Shown here in pieces: positions 10,581 to 22,461 of a stretch of 64,000 nt of DNA (position 1 is its first letter; the number at the start of each line of letters is the position of its first letter). Under the pieces are notes generated by a model. It saw only the letters and a list, made by a program, of their open reading frames with translations, had not been told where the DNA came from and did not search any database. The stretch comes from Hygrophila difformis (taxonomy: Eukaryota; Streptophyta; Magnoliopsida; Lamiales; Acanthaceae): NCBI GenBank assembly GCA_030278955.1, contig JAOANR010000006.1, forward strand, positions 55,394,915 to 55,458,914, given 5' to 3'. The position numbers and the translations under genes were made by a program.

Positions 10581-11108
10581 CTAAGCTGAGGGAGTGTAGG
10601 TGGTTGGGTCCTCCACGGGATCATCCTCATCACTCGACTCCTCAATGGTACCCCAGCCAAGGGGTCCATGGAATACTGGGCTCGCTGGCCAATTGGGCCC
10701 AGCGGCCGGGGCAGGATCAACGACAACAACTGGAGGTTGGACGGCTGTAGGGACAGCGACATGATCAACAACGGGGCTAGCTGCAGGAGGAGTCCCCGGG
10801 TCGAGAGGGGCAGGTGGAAGTAGATCATCCTTCAGATGATGCAGTTGATGTCCCACGACCCCTACTTGGGTCTCTACGTCGTCAATCTGGGTCCGAAGTT
10901 CAGTCTCGCGGGTCTGGAGTTCATTGATTTGGATTTGAAGTTGGGTTATATCTTGATGTCCTGCTTGGCCCAGATTAGTTAGGTGGCCCAGGTTAGCTCC
11001 CATTTGGTCTACCCTTAGTCTGAAGTTGTTCACGTTTTGAGGAGATTCGAGGTATGCTTCAATCAACCTCATTAGTAGGTTGATCATGTTCGCGTTTGGG
11101 ACGGCCAT
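10581..11108 (-). CDS. Element F first ORF, coiled-coil protein of 175 residues
   Basis: The ORF begins about 450 bp downstream of the element F primer site, the position where gag starts in related elements. Residues about 50-95 have heptad-like spacing of hydrophobic residues (ITQLQIQINELQTRETELRT and on), indicating a coiled coil. The C-terminal half is rich in Pro, Ala and Val and ends in an acidic stretch (ESSDEDDPVEDPTTY). There is no zinc knuckle and no gag core motif that I recognise. It could be a gag N-terminal part, an extra ORF of a non-autonomous element, or a diverged gag. Nothing coding follows downstream, so the element is truncated or non-autonomous. Confidence 0.5.
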   Translation of the reverse strand: MAVPNANMINLLMRLIEAYLESPQNVNNFRLRVDQMGANLGHLTNLGQAGHQDITQLQIQINELQTRETELRTQIDDVETQVGVVGHQLHHLKDDLLPPAPLDPGTPPAASPVVDHVAVPTAVQPPVVVVDPAPAAGPNWPASPVFHGPLGWGTIEESSDEDDPVEDPTTYTPSA

Positions 11109-11557
11109 CTAATGTCAACAAGGAGGTTAGAGTCAGGACATGTTTCGAATAAAAGTCAAGATATGCAGGAATTTAAATCTACATGAATATGCACATGCAA
11201 TCCCCCCGAAATTAATTTAATGTCTTTTAAATTTAAAATTTATCATGGTTTTAAGTAACTAAAAAAAATTGGGCCTCTATATTGGGCAAAAATAAGAATT
11301 TGGACTTAAGAAGTAAAAGCATGGGTATTTGGGCCGAAATGGTTGGGCTTAAAATAAATAATTATTGGGTCAAAATAATTTAACCCCTTTGGGCTCAAAG
11401 TATTATACTAAATGGATAGGAAATTTTTGAACTCAAATTTTGGGCTAAAATAATAATACTAGTAGTCTTAAAAATAATAATAATAATAATAATAAAAATA
11501 ATACCTAGTTCAAAATATTGTTTTAAAATAATAATAATAGTAGCTTTAAAATATTCC

Positions 11558-11571
11558 GGGCTCTGATACCA
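11558..11571 (-). promoter_or_regulatory. Element F primer-binding site, initiator tRNA-Met type
   Basis: The plus strand GGGCTCTGATACCA is the inverse of TGGTATCAGAGCCC. It lies 3 bp from the LTR end at 11575. Confidence 0.85.
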
Positions 11572-12109
11572 ACTTGTAACACCCCGGATTTGATAACCCA
11601 GGCCGGGATGCTACCGCCACATCTCCCTAGCAAGACACGGATTTTCCGAGCTTGCCAAAGAGATGCAAGGCTATAGGTATTGCAAAAAGGTTTAAAAACA
11701 AGTTCGGAATCTATTTAAAAATAATAATAAGTATCATCCACACATTTTTTTTAAGAGTAGAATTTTTATTGCCAAAAGGCCAAGCCAAATCATTACAAGA
11801 AAATCTCTTACTACAACACTCCAAGGAAAGTAACAACAAAAAAGCAAAACTCCCCGCGCAGGGGCCATCAGACTGTGGCATCAGATCTAGTGCTAAATCA
11901 ACTACATCCATAAAAACAATACATAACCAGAAGCCTCCCCAAAATCATGTTGCAGCATCAGCCTTGGAGAATACTCAATGCCCAGACTTGACGCAGCGGC
12001 TGCACCACACAACTCCTCCTGCAAACATGCATTGCGCACAAAGAACATACCGAAAAAAACACAGCCATCATGTCTGTACAGCTTAGTACCAGACTTCGAT
12101 ACTCCCCTC

Positions 12110-13092
12110 CCCCTTAGCTCCTAACCTTGTCCAATGATCAGCAAGATCATTCTTATCCCTTAAGATGTGCCTGAAGCTGACTGCTCCGGACAACTTTAGA
12201 ATTGTCAATATCGGTCCCAGTAGCTTGTGAAACCTCCAGGGGATGCTCCTAATATTATTGATCTATGAAACAACGTTCGATGAATCGCATTCAAACAATA
12301 GTCTAGGTAAGGGGAAACCTTGATCCCTTAAAATTGCTGTGCAAACCCGACTAATCGCAGTAATCTCTGCCTCGGCTGAATCCGTAATGCCAAAGAAATC
12401 TGATAAAACAAAAACATCTGGCCCTCGTCATCCCTAATCACACCTCCAATTCCTGCATTCCCCGGATTGCCAAAGGAGGAGCCATCTGTGTTAATCTTCC
12501 ACCAACCGACATCCGGTCTCTCCCAAACAAGGCCCCGGCGCACTGCCTTTGCATCCACACTTCTGTGTTGTACCAGATTAAAAGGAAAGCAGACATCCCC
12601 TCCCGCCATGTGCAATGTCTCTCCATAGGACGAAGCCTGCCACCATAGAGAAGACCTCCAGCGAAGCTCATCCAGCAACTTCTTGCGATCAATTGGAATC
12701 CCTTCAAAAACCACATCGTTCCTAGCTTTCCAAATCATCCAAATGGTTGCCATCCCCATGACAATCCACGCCATCCTGCGACTGTGCCTGATCCTGCATC
12801 CGAACCACCAGGACATCAAATCGCTTGCTTCCCCAGGGATCGACCACTGCACTCCAAACCACTCCGCAACTTTATACCATAAGTGATTGACCGCTTCACA
12901 CCTGCAAAAAAGGTGTCCTACTGTCTCGAAATCCTCACCACAGCCGGGGCATGTAGCATTCGCAGCCTCAATTATGCCAAAAGTGGCTAGTTTGTTCAGG
13001 ACTGGTAAGGCACCTTTGATAACCTTCCATGTTAATAATCTAGCTTTCAATGGGCATTTTACCTTCCATAGCATTTTCCAAAGCCATTGATC
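12110..13092 (-). pseudogene. LINE zf-RVT and RNase H domains
   Basis: This continues the RT frame after the TAG. A zf-RVT-like segment (WKVKCPLKARLLTWKVIKGA, CPGCGEDFETVGHLFCRCEA) is followed by an RNase H domain. Its motifs are INTDGSSFGNPGNAGIGGVI (first catalytic Asp), then, after a frameshift near 12400, DSAEAEITAISR (Glu), FECDSSNVVS (Asp) and RDKNDLADHW (last Asp). A stop near 12262 also breaks it. RNase H of this type at the C-terminus is common in plant L1 elements. All four catalytic positions can be seen, but the reading frame is broken. Confidence 0.85.
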
Positions 13093-15312
13093 CTAAATTG
13101 ATGCTGCCCCCTCAGGCCGAGCCCAGCAGGATTTCGTAGTAAAAATGTCATTGCTCTCCTTGGCCCAAACAACTCTATCATCCATAAACTTGCATAGCAC
13201 CTGGCTGTCTACTAGGTGAATCATATCCGACCACATCTCCCTTTCCCAGTCAAAAATACGTCGTCTTAGAGGGATTTTCCACTCCCATACATTCCCATTC
13301 CAACTGCCGTACTCAGCAACCATAGCCTCCTTATTTGAAGCAAGAGCATACATCCTTGGAAATAAATCTTTCAATGTCCTTCTTGTATCAGTCCACATGT
13401 CAAGCCAATATCGAACCTTTTCCCCATTACCAACCAGAATTGCAAATCCACTAGAATGCCGGTCATGCATTGTTTCCCACCCCTTGCATATTTGTCCCCG
13501 TACTGAACGACCAGTCTTTAAACCTGGGATCAAAGGTGACCTATTACCATAGTATTTGGCATCAATAATTTCCTTCCATAACGCGCTTTCCATCCCAAAT
13601 CTCCACCTCCATTTCGAAAGTAGCGCCACATTGAACTTGTGAGTATCCCATATTCCTAACCCTCCAAGCTCCTTCCTGGAACAGATCTCCTCCCAACAAA
13701 TAGAATGAAGTTTCCTGCCTCCAACTTCCTCATTCCAAAAGAATCTCCTCTTAATACACTCCAAGCGTTCTGCCACCCCCTTTGGAATTCTAAATAAAGA
13801 GAGAAAATACACCGGGAGACTGTCGAGAACAGCTTTGATCAAGCATAGTCTGCCCCCTTGGGACAGCAATCTACTCTTCCACCCATCCAGCCTTCTCTCT
13901 ACTTTTTCAAGAATTGGATTCCATAACTCCACACCATTAGTTCTACCCCCCACCGGAAACCCCAAATACTTCATTGGCCAAACACCAGCTGTGCATCCAA
14001 AGGCACCTGCCGCCTCTAAAATCAGTGTGTCTGAACAGTTTATGCCAAATATCGAACTCTTCTCAAAATTAATACATAAACTAGTGGACAAATTTAGGCA
14101 CATCAAAATTCTCTTAATGAGCACCACTTGCGAAATCTCTCCTTCACAAAATAGTACCGTATCGTCGGTATATTGTATATGTGAAATAATTGGACCATCT
14201 ATAGCCGATTCTAGTCCTCTCAGCAGCCCAGCCTCACTTGCATTATTCAGCAAGACATTCAAAATTTCAGCTATCATTACAAAAAGATAAGGTGATAGGG
14301 GGTCACCTTGTCTTAATCCCTTATGCATTTTGAAGAAGCCTGTGGGAGATCCATTGACCAACACCGCTGCAGAGGCACTAGAGATGCACTCCTTCATCCA
14401 AGCAATCCAAACATCGTCAAGATTCATTGCCTTAAGAACACGCCATAGGGCCTCCCATGAGATTTTGTCATAAGCCTTTGCAAAGTCCAGCTTTATGACA
14501 AAACCTTTCCTGCCAGATTTCTTAGTCGAATGGATCACCTCAGACACCACCAACACCCCATCCAATATTTGTCTGCCTTTTATAAAAGCCATTTGAGATC
14601 GACCAACAACACTGTCTAAAACCTCTTTTAACCTTCTTGCCAACACCTTAGCTATAATTTTATATACACTCCCCACTAGCGAGATTGGTCGATAGTCACG
14701 TAGCTCTGCTGGATTTTCAACTTTTGGGATTAACTTAATGAAAGACCCCCCCACTGCCCGAGGAAGCTTTTGGCCTTGCTTCATTTTTCTAAAGACTGAT
14801 AAGACATCCTCCTTAACCACATCCCAGTATTGTTTAAAAAAATCGATGTTGAAACCATCAGGGTCGGGTGCCTTATCCCCATCACAACTCCATACATCAT
14901 CTCTAACTTCTGCCTCCGAAAAATTTCTCACCATCCAACTCTTATCCACCTCCTTCAATGTAGCCAACCCAATGTTATCAATGTCAAAAATATCGTCCTG
15001 GTTTTTGGCAAACAGCCCCTGGAAAACGTTGAATACAATATCCTTAATCTCCCTAGGATCGTCCACCACTGAGCCATCCACTTTGAGTGCCCCAATATGA
15101 GCCCGTCTCTTGTTCACCGCGGTAACCACGTGAAAGAATCTAGTATTAAGATCGCCTTCCTTAAGCCACTTAATTCTGGATTTTTGCAACCATCGGCGTT
15201 CTTCCGCTAACAAAGTTCTTTTCAATTCTAGTTTCTTCCCATTCCATTCCTCCACCTGCCTCTCTTCCGCCACTCCATTCTGTAACTCATCCTCCAGAAT
15301 ACCAATATCAGC
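13093..15312 (-). pseudogene. LINE reverse transcriptase, 5'-truncated
   Basis: The open frame starts at an ATG at 15387 in flanking DNA. Its first 25 residues are flank, and LINE sequence begins at residue 26. The RT domain shows PRAVGGSFIKLIPK, RPISLVGSVYKIIAKVLA, GRQILDGVLV, KLDFAKAYDKISWEAL, GLRQGDPLSPYLFVMIAE and the active-site box YTDDTVLF (YADDT is more usual). A thumb and connection region follows (GWKSRLLSQGGRLCLIKAVL). The frame stops at an in-frame TAG at 13093-13095, after which the same frame continues into the zinc-finger domain. The endonuclease is missing, so it could not act on its own. Confidence 0.9.
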
Positions 15313-15491
15313 AAGTATCATCCACACATATAGTAGTGATAATAATATATCGCAGCGGAAAAATGTAAAGTGGGCCGACATGGCCAAAACTCGGGATTTA
15401 CATGCCCGTTATACAAGTATCATGAAAAGCGATAAAACAATGTTTAATAATTTCATCCCCCAATGCACATGCTATGCATTATCTTCGTACT

Positions 15492-16997
15492 CTGAAAGAA
15501 AGAGAAAAACAACAATATAATCAGTATATAAAATACTGAGTAAGTCGATTCTAACATAGCAATAAAGGGATTTACATTAGATAATTAAAATTTCACTCCT
15601 AAACATGCGTTTACAAATTTAAAGGAAATAATATTTAAACCGTGTACTTGAACATGCATTTAATCCACAATAACAATTTAGTCATGGTATGAAATTCAAA
15701 AACATAATTTAAATGCATAATTTAAAGACATGCATGAATAAATAAATACTTTAAAAATATTAAATCTTTTATTCCCCCGTTACGTATCCATTTCTCAATG
15801 TTGTGTATAGCCGGTGATCCGGCGGCCGCAACCGTTTCGTAAGTATCTCGTTTAGCCGGTGATCCGGCGGCCGCAGCCGTATCTGCCATACCCAGTACCA
15901 CTCCGGAGCCTCGGAAAATCCATAGAAAAATCCCGAGACAGTAGGCCATGTATCTCCCGCCGATTGGCGTAATATTTCATCTCAATTCTCCCGTCCGTTA
16001 TAGGCCCGAAGAGAAAGGCTAGAGGGGCACCCTGCAGAGCACTCACCCTCCACCAAAGTATCTCATGTATCATTTAGATTTAATGTATCGGGGTTTTTCA
16101 AAAGTATATATGTATCGTATTTCAAATCTTTGATCGTTCGTTTCGAAATTTCAAAATCCTTCGATTTAAAAGTAACTTGGCGTCACAGTTTACGCCTTTT
16201 CAATTTAAAAATTTGTTTTATATCCGAAAAATCTGAAAATTTCACAGTTTATGCAAAACACCCTAACGAACAACTTTCGTGTTTTAACTTTCTCGAAATA
16301 AGTTGAGGAAACATGTCAAAAATCGAGTTTAATGCGAAAACAGTTTACTGTCCCGAAGCAGATTTGTCACAGTTCGGAAATTTTGCTTTATGACATATCA
16401 AATGGACTCCAAAAATTCTGAACTTTTAAACACATATACTAGACATGATTATCTACAACTTTCATTTAGATTGCAAAGATCAAATCGGACTACAAAATAT
16501 AGAAACAGACTCACTAAGTTCGGACATGTTCATAGGCAGATTTCAAACACGTTTTGTCAAAACAGTTTCTTTTCGATGCGATTTAAAATAGCAAACGTTA
16601 ACGAAAATGTCTGAAATTTTTACACAACCTAGATTTATGTGTTAGGATTAAAAGTCTAGTTTTGAGTTTCCCGGATTGAATCCTCGAAATATGAGTTTTA
16701 GACAGATTTCAAAAACTGCGCGTATTGGGGTTTTTAATTTCGGTTTTTACGTTTCGTCGCATTACGACTATACCGGACGCCCCTAAACCACCCGTATTGA
16801 TATGGAAGGCTCAACTTACAGTGATAGGGTGTTTTGGTCGTCCTAGGGTCGCTGGGCTCGTCCAAATTTGCTACGAACGGATCTCCTCAATGTCAAGCTT
16901 CCGACTTTGGCCACTATTTCAAATCGGAAGAAGAAATCCAATGTTAGATCGAGTTTTCAGGTTCAAAAACTTAAATGGAAACCTATGAACAACTTAC
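15492..16997 (-). other. Intron-like segment inside element F LTR
   Basis: On the minus strand a GTAAGT donor at 16997 and a CTTTCTTTCAG acceptor ending at 15492 enclose about 1.5 kb. They occupy the same relative positions as equivalent sites in the solo LTR, TR-GAG1 and D. Splicing is inferred from sequence only. Confidence 0.45.
15810..15868. repeat. Two GCCGG-TGAT-CCGGC hairpins
   Basis: GCCGGTGATCCGGC at 15810-15823 and 15855-15868 are perfect 5-bp stems with a 4-base loop. A related hairpin with loop TTCA sits at 21132-21145 and 26219-26232 in TR-GAG1. Confidence 0.7.
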
Positions 16998-17647
16998 CAC
17001 AGTTTAGAACACCAAGGATCTTGTATTCCACGCCTCCTCCATCGGTTTTCGTCGCCGGGAAGTGATCGGAAAGTCGTCGGGAAGTCGTCGGAAGGTGTTT
17101 TGGCTTTGGAGAGAGTTTGGGAGAGCTCTAGGGTGAATGGAGGCTGACAAATGGAGTGGAAATCAACCCTCCTTCGACCTAATTCACCTTCCCCCGTCCA
17201 CAATCCACTTTCCAAAGTCGGGGGTCGAATTATGGCAAGAAATCGCCGAAAACGCGCAACTTGCCCAATTCTGGGGAGCCACGCGGGGTTGGCGCGCCTT
17301 TTGGCCAAACCCCGCTCGGCCAGCGCGCGGTCCCCGCCTGGACTGCGGTCCGGGCGGGTCCGTGCGATCCGATCCGTCGGGTCTTTTTCTCCCCTCTTTC
17401 GGACTTCTATCCTTCCACGTTTTCGCGCTCGATTTTCCGGGTCATTTCCGGATTATGCTTCTCATCATAAATTTATTCCGACTCAATTCGATTTCACGTC
17501 TGAAATCTTAGGTTTAGGTCCGTCGAGTTCTAAATCGTCGTCTTTTGATTTCCGTGCATCTCCGAGTTTATGGGTTCTCGGAAACAAAACTTTCTTTCCT
17601 ATTGGATTAATTCCTATTTTTATATTCTAAAATTTACGGGTATTACA

Positions 17648-18320
17648 ACTTGACCCTTTGAGCTGCAGCTTTTTGTTTTGTGCTCTTTTACTCTTTTTTT
17701 TTTCTTTTACCTTTTTCCTCTGTTTTTTATCCAGCCTTTTTAGGCTACCCATGCAAACAAATATATATATATATAGCTTTCATTATATTTTGTAACACCA
17801 CTCTTACATTTTCTAGATCCACTATTGATGTGATGACAAATAGAAAGACGAATTGGAAGATTGAGTTCAAACCTAGCAAATTCATTTTACGTACTTAATT
17901 AATACCTTAATCGGGTGCACAAGATTGTCACATCAATAGTTAAAAAACAAACAAAAGCATGCATTATCAGTTTATCACTGCCACAATGGAATCTAATCAG
18001 TACCACTCGGTAAAAGGATTAATAAAACTTCGATTGGGACAAAATATGTTAAAACGGTTCTCTCTCCACACATTGTATACTAGTTAATGGTCGCAATATG
18101 ATAAGATCATAACTGTGACTATTATATGTGCCCAATTTAAAACAAACCATTACCCGACGGTTTGTATCAGATTTTTTCGATTCCGCCTTTGGTTTGAGAT
18201 TCTTTTAGAGGGTGTTTGATGTGTGTTTTGAAAATAGCTGCAACTTTATCAAAATATATAATCAGATAATTGTTGTGACAAAACGTGTTGTAGAAAAATA
18301 AGTATTTGGATGGGCTTATG
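17648..18320. other. Unassigned DNA between element F and element A
   Basis: It contains a T-rich tract near 17680-17730 and a short TA microsatellite at about 17760-17775. No ORF, terminal repeat or known domain is recognised. This may be the oldest DNA locally, since both neighbours inserted beside it. Confidence 0.35.
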
Positions 18321-19857
18321 TGGCGTAATCGCCAGAACCAACGGATTAATTATTCCGATAATTCCCGAGGGACCAGTTTCCAAACAAAGGGCCAAGAAAT
18401 TTGATGCATTGCATAAATTCTTCTTGCAAGAAACAGACAATCTGGAGCCCCAAGAAGCCCAAAGACTGCAGATAATGATCTGGGTAGATCAAGACTGCAG
18501 ATAAAGACTCCATTAATATGGATTCCTCTTTGCGGATTTAAATAAAGCTGGAAAAAACCTCTGGATGCACAAACAAATCACAACAGCATGAGAGGTCAAA
18601 AATGATGGACCCTGAATGTAACACCCGAGAAATTTAATTCACGTTCAAAGGAATGGAATAAATTTCTTGTGGAAGACGTTTATCCTTAAGGAAAGTAGAT
18701 GGAAATACCCCAACATTAAATTGAGCCCAAAAGAAAGCGAGGGCGCAACTTCGGGGACGAAGTTGATTCTTAAGGGGGGTAGACTGTAATACCCGGGGTT
18801 TTTACAACGCCCAAAGAAACGAAATAAAATTTATTTCCGAGAAAAAAATAATTTATTACAATAAATTATTGCTCGGAAATGGCGTGACCGATAAATTCAA
18901 AGAATTCGAACCCAAATTTTGGTCAAGTCGAAATGGAATGAAAGAGGGAAAGGAAGCCCGAAGATATTCCATATATTAATCCCAAAAGAATTGGAATTAA
19001 ATTCAAGAAGGAAAAGAATTTTAATTCCAAGAACCCGTGAAGTCGGAAATAATTTAATTAGATAAATTATTGCACGGGAGCCACATGACGACGAATTCAA
19101 GCCGACGGATTCGAACTCGACGAATTTTTGATTTCAAATATGAAATTCATTGGAGTCAAAATAAAATTCAGAAAGGAATTGTAACCCCAGAAATGACCCG
19201 AAAAGTCGAACCGAAAACGTAGGGGATAGAAACCCGATCGAGAAAAGAAGGAAAGACCCGACGGAGCAACCGAACCGTCGAACCGGCCGGTCCGGCCGGC
19301 CCGCGCTGCCCGCGCGCCGCCGCGCGGCCACCGCGCGGCCAAGGGCGTCGCGCCCCCAGGGAAGGTCACGCGTGCTCCGCGCGCACAAAGGCCTATGTGC
19401 GCGCCACCAGCGCGCCAGAGGTGCAGGAGGTGTAAACTTTCCTTCCATGACGATTTTCTTGCCAAAAATCCGACCTCCATCAATGGCAAGTCGATCACAA
19501 CAATGGGGAAGGGCATAAGATCAGATTTGGGGCGCCCCTCCCCCTCACTCTCAGAAAACCTAACCCTAAACACCTCCAAAACTCCTCTCCAAGTCGAAAC
19601 CTCTCCGAACTCACTTTCCGGCAAGAATTCCGACGACGGCAAGGCGAAAGGAACCAAGCCCTGCCCTCTAGACTCTTGGTAAGCTATTGTACAAAGTTTC
19701 AATTCATCCATAAGTCTCAGAAACTCGAATTCTAACACTATTTCCTTACTACGATTCTCCATCGGAAAACGAACAAAAAGCGATCGGAGAAGTTGGCCGT
19801 TCGTCGTGACCCTAGGACGTCCGGAAACCCAATCCAGCGACCCTATCATCATCCTAC

Positions 19858-21541
19858 GTAAGTTAACACCTTACTCACAAATTTTCGTGGTTGTTTGTTG
19901 TTTAAATCTCGAGATATAGGCTTGTAACAAAAATCGGTTTTCAAAAACCCTATTTTCGTTCAATTTTAAAGACTCGCCAAAAACTCGACCTTCGGGAATT
20001 CAAACTGAAAACTTTTCAACATAGAAGTTGTTCCTAACACCTTTATCTATCTTGTGTCCAAATTTCAGCCATTGACATTAAGTTTTGCTATCCCAATTTT
20101 CGCCATGAACTTTCTGTATTGAACCGAACCGTTTAAATCTGTGACAGATTCCTTCATTCAACTTGATGCATGTTTTTCACCCATTTTTCGAATGATTTAA
20201 CTTTGCATTTCTAAACAAAAGTTGTAGATAATTGTGTCTAGATTATGCCTACAAAATTTCACGAATTTTGGTGTTCATTTGATATGTCAAACGGCCAAGT
20301 TTTTAGAACTGTTTTGAATTCGTTTTAAGGGCCGTGAGTATGCAGTGAGTTGCACTCGATTTTTGAGTACCAAGAATTCATTATTTCCAAAAACTTAAAA
20401 CATGAAAGTTGTTCCTTAATGTGTCGTGTAGCTACTGTAAAAATTTCACATCGATTGGTTTTGAAATGAATTTTTAATCGGCGTTGCACGAACCTGTGAC
20501 GAAAACAGTTTTTAAGACGTAAATTATTCTTTGCAATAAACTCAAATTTCAACTCACTTCGGAACCTTATTTCCAAAAACTTAAAACATGAAAGTTGTTC
20601 GTGTGTGTGTTTTTGAATTACTGTAAAAAATTTCAGAATTTTTGGAGAAAGGACGAATTTTAAATTAAGAAAGGCGTAAACTGCCTCGAATAGGATTTTT
20701 CGAACTTGAGAAAACTCGAACTATGAAAACGCGATATCGATCATTTGATAACTTTGAAATACGAACTTTCGAAAAATCCCGTTCACTAGGCTGAGCCGAT
20801 CTTCATACTATCATTATCTTTGAGACTGCCTCGTTAGTGGTCTCCTTACTATCTGAGATTGCCTCGTTAGTGATCTCGCGCGCTGCGCTTTATTTGGACT
20901 GCCTCGTTAGTGGTCCTATGCCAAAACGGCAGTTGTGCACATGGCCTGCCAAATCGGCAGTGGGAAATACACGGCCTGCCCGAGTGGTAGTGAAACCGTT
21001 TGAAAGGCCTGTCAAACGACAGTTGATACACATGCCTGTCAAATTGACAGTAGATACACACGGCTTGCCGAAATGGCAATCGAGATACATGGCTAGCCAA
21101 AACGGCAGTCAATACTGATATGGCTGCGGCCGCCGGTTCACCGGCTAACTGATTATGATTTTTGAGATTGCCTCGTTAGTGATCTCTCTTGTGTGGTGCC
21201 CTCTTCTTAGTTTGCGGGATAAATTATAAAAGACTTGTGTGAGTGTTAATTATGCTTAAATCTTATCTACCATGTCTTTAAATTACGCATTTAAATTACG
21301 TCATTAAATTATGCTTTTAAATCACGCTTTTAAATTAAGTCCTTAAATTATGTATTCTCCCCTTGAATAAATTAATCATGTTTTTCCGCTGCGAATAAAA
21401 TATGGATTTTTAAATTAATGCATAAAAAGTGAAATCTTTGGATTTAAACACATGTAACCCTTAAATTGTTTTGTTGGGGATTAACTTACTCAGTATTTTA
21501 TATACTGATAAAACCCGTTGTTTATTTTCTTTCTATTACAG
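19858..21541 (+). other. Intron-like segment inside TR-GAG1 5' LTR
   Basis: CTACGTAAGT provides a strong plant donor and TTCTTTCTATTACAG an acceptor. The 3' LTR has the same pair at 24944 and 26628. The interval contains all the hairpin arrays, so splicing would remove them. Confidence 0.45.
20822..21145. repeat. TR-GAG1 hairpin arrays, 5' LTR
   Basis: Three GCCTCGTTAGTG hairpins at 20822-20917 are followed by about seven short hairpins at 20919-21109: TGCC/GGCA, CTGTC/GACAG and TTGCC/GGCAA stems around loops such as AAAAC, AAATC, AAAC and GAAAT. A GCCGG-TTCA-CCGGC hairpin ends the block, and a further GCCTCGTTAGTG copy lies near 21163. Confidence 0.85.
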
Positions 21542-21862
21542 AGTACGGAGCATGATCATGCATCGGGGGATCACTTTGGACATTTAGTTATTTATTTTAC
21601 ATGACTTGCATACGGGCTTGTTAACCCGACTTTGGTCATGTAGGCCCTATCTTTAAATTTCCGCTGCAAATTTATTATTATTATTATTGCATGTGTGGAT
21701 GATGTTACATGATTATTTTAATCCATTCCGGACTTATTTTTAAAATTTTCCGAATACCTTTAGCCTTGCATCTCGTTAGCAAGCTCGGAGAAACCGTGTT
21801 TTGCTAAGGAGGTGTGGCGGTGGCATCCCGGCCTGGGTTATCAAATCCGGGGTGTTACAAAG

Positions 21863-21876
21863 TGGTATCAGAGCCC
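21863..21876 (+). promoter_or_regulatory. TR-GAG1 primer-binding site, initiator tRNA-Met type
   Basis: TGGTATCAGAGCCC begins 4 bases after the LTR end at 21859. Confidence 0.9.
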
Positions 21877-22461
21877 GGAAATATTTTTAAATTATTATTA
21901 TTATTTTGGCCAATATAAGAGGCCCAAGATTTTTAAACAAATATTAATATTATTTTTAAATTTTTAAGTACCATTATTATTATTTTTAAATTTTAAGTTT
22001 TATTTCCTTGGAACAAAATTTATTTTAAACCCATGGAAAATATTTATATATGCATAGAAATTTTTCCAACAAGTTTTTAAAGTCACGAAAATACTTTTCG
22101 GGGTTGGGGTAGCATTGTATAAAGCATACATGCATTCGCATACATACATACATGAATATCGCGCTAATAATTTTTCTTATGGGAATTAACAGTGTCAAAA
22201 CTCTTACCTTGAATTGGTCATGACCTTGACTTAGAAGCGTTTGCTTTAAACTAATTCTGCCTCAGTCTTAGAATTTGATCACCTAAGTTTAACAATCTCC
22301 TATCTATTACCTCTTGCCAATCCTACCTTATAGATTTTCTTGAACGCTAACTTGCCTTAGATTAGAAACTCATCTTCACGTGCGTTGATAACAGAGGATG
22401 GCACCTAGGGGAAGACCAAGGAATGTAATCCCAAAAAAGCACTGACTCTGGCCTCCCCAAC

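Larger units (their letters stand above)
11746..15312 (-). mobile_element. L1-type LINE, 5'-truncated, 17-bp target duplication
   Basis: AAGTATCATCCACACAT occurs at 11729-11745 and again at 15313-15329. On the minus strand the element ends in a short A tail (the T run at 11745-11752), giving its orientation. The 5' part (ORF1 and endonuclease) is absent: the sequence starts inside the region before the RT domain. This is the usual outcome of target-primed reverse transcription. The insertion lies in the element F LTR and is therefore younger than it. Confidence 0.95.
11575..17647 (-). repeat. Element F LTR, split by a LINE
   Basis: On the minus strand the LTR starts at 17647 (TGTAATACCCGTAAATTTT) and ends at 11575 (AAATCCGGGGTGTTACA). 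Subtracting the LINE and its target duplication leaves about 2.5 kb. It shares its last 100 bp with the LTRs of TR-GAG1, the solo LTR and D. It contains a donor-like GTAAGT at 16997, an acceptor-like CTTTCAG ending at 15492, and hairpins at 15521-15539 and 15810-15868. No partner LTR is visible. Confidence 0.75.
18617..21859 (+). repeat. TR-GAG1 5' LTR
   Basis: It starts TGTAACACCCGAG and ends CCGGGGTGTTACA. The first 168 bp contain a second PPT-like end and LTR start: hairpin AACTTCG-GGGA-CGAAGTT at 18747-18764, a G-rich tract, then TGTAATACCCGGGG from 18785. The remainder has a donor-like GTAAGT at 19858, hairpin arrays at 20822-21145, a hairpin at 21490-21508 and an acceptor-like ATTACAG ending at 21541. 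Confidence 0.95.

Noticed and set aside
13835..15100. Plus-strand frames of 120-151 codons
   Set aside because: Antisense of the LINE RT, which has clear motifs on the minus strand.
17760..17775. TA-rich stretch as a promoter
   Set aside because: A plain TA microsatellite without a following transcription start or gene.
18785..21859. LTR of TR-GAG1 starting at TGTAATACCCGGGG (18785)
   Set aside because: The CTGAA target duplication flanks 18617 and 26946, so the functional LTR start is 18617.
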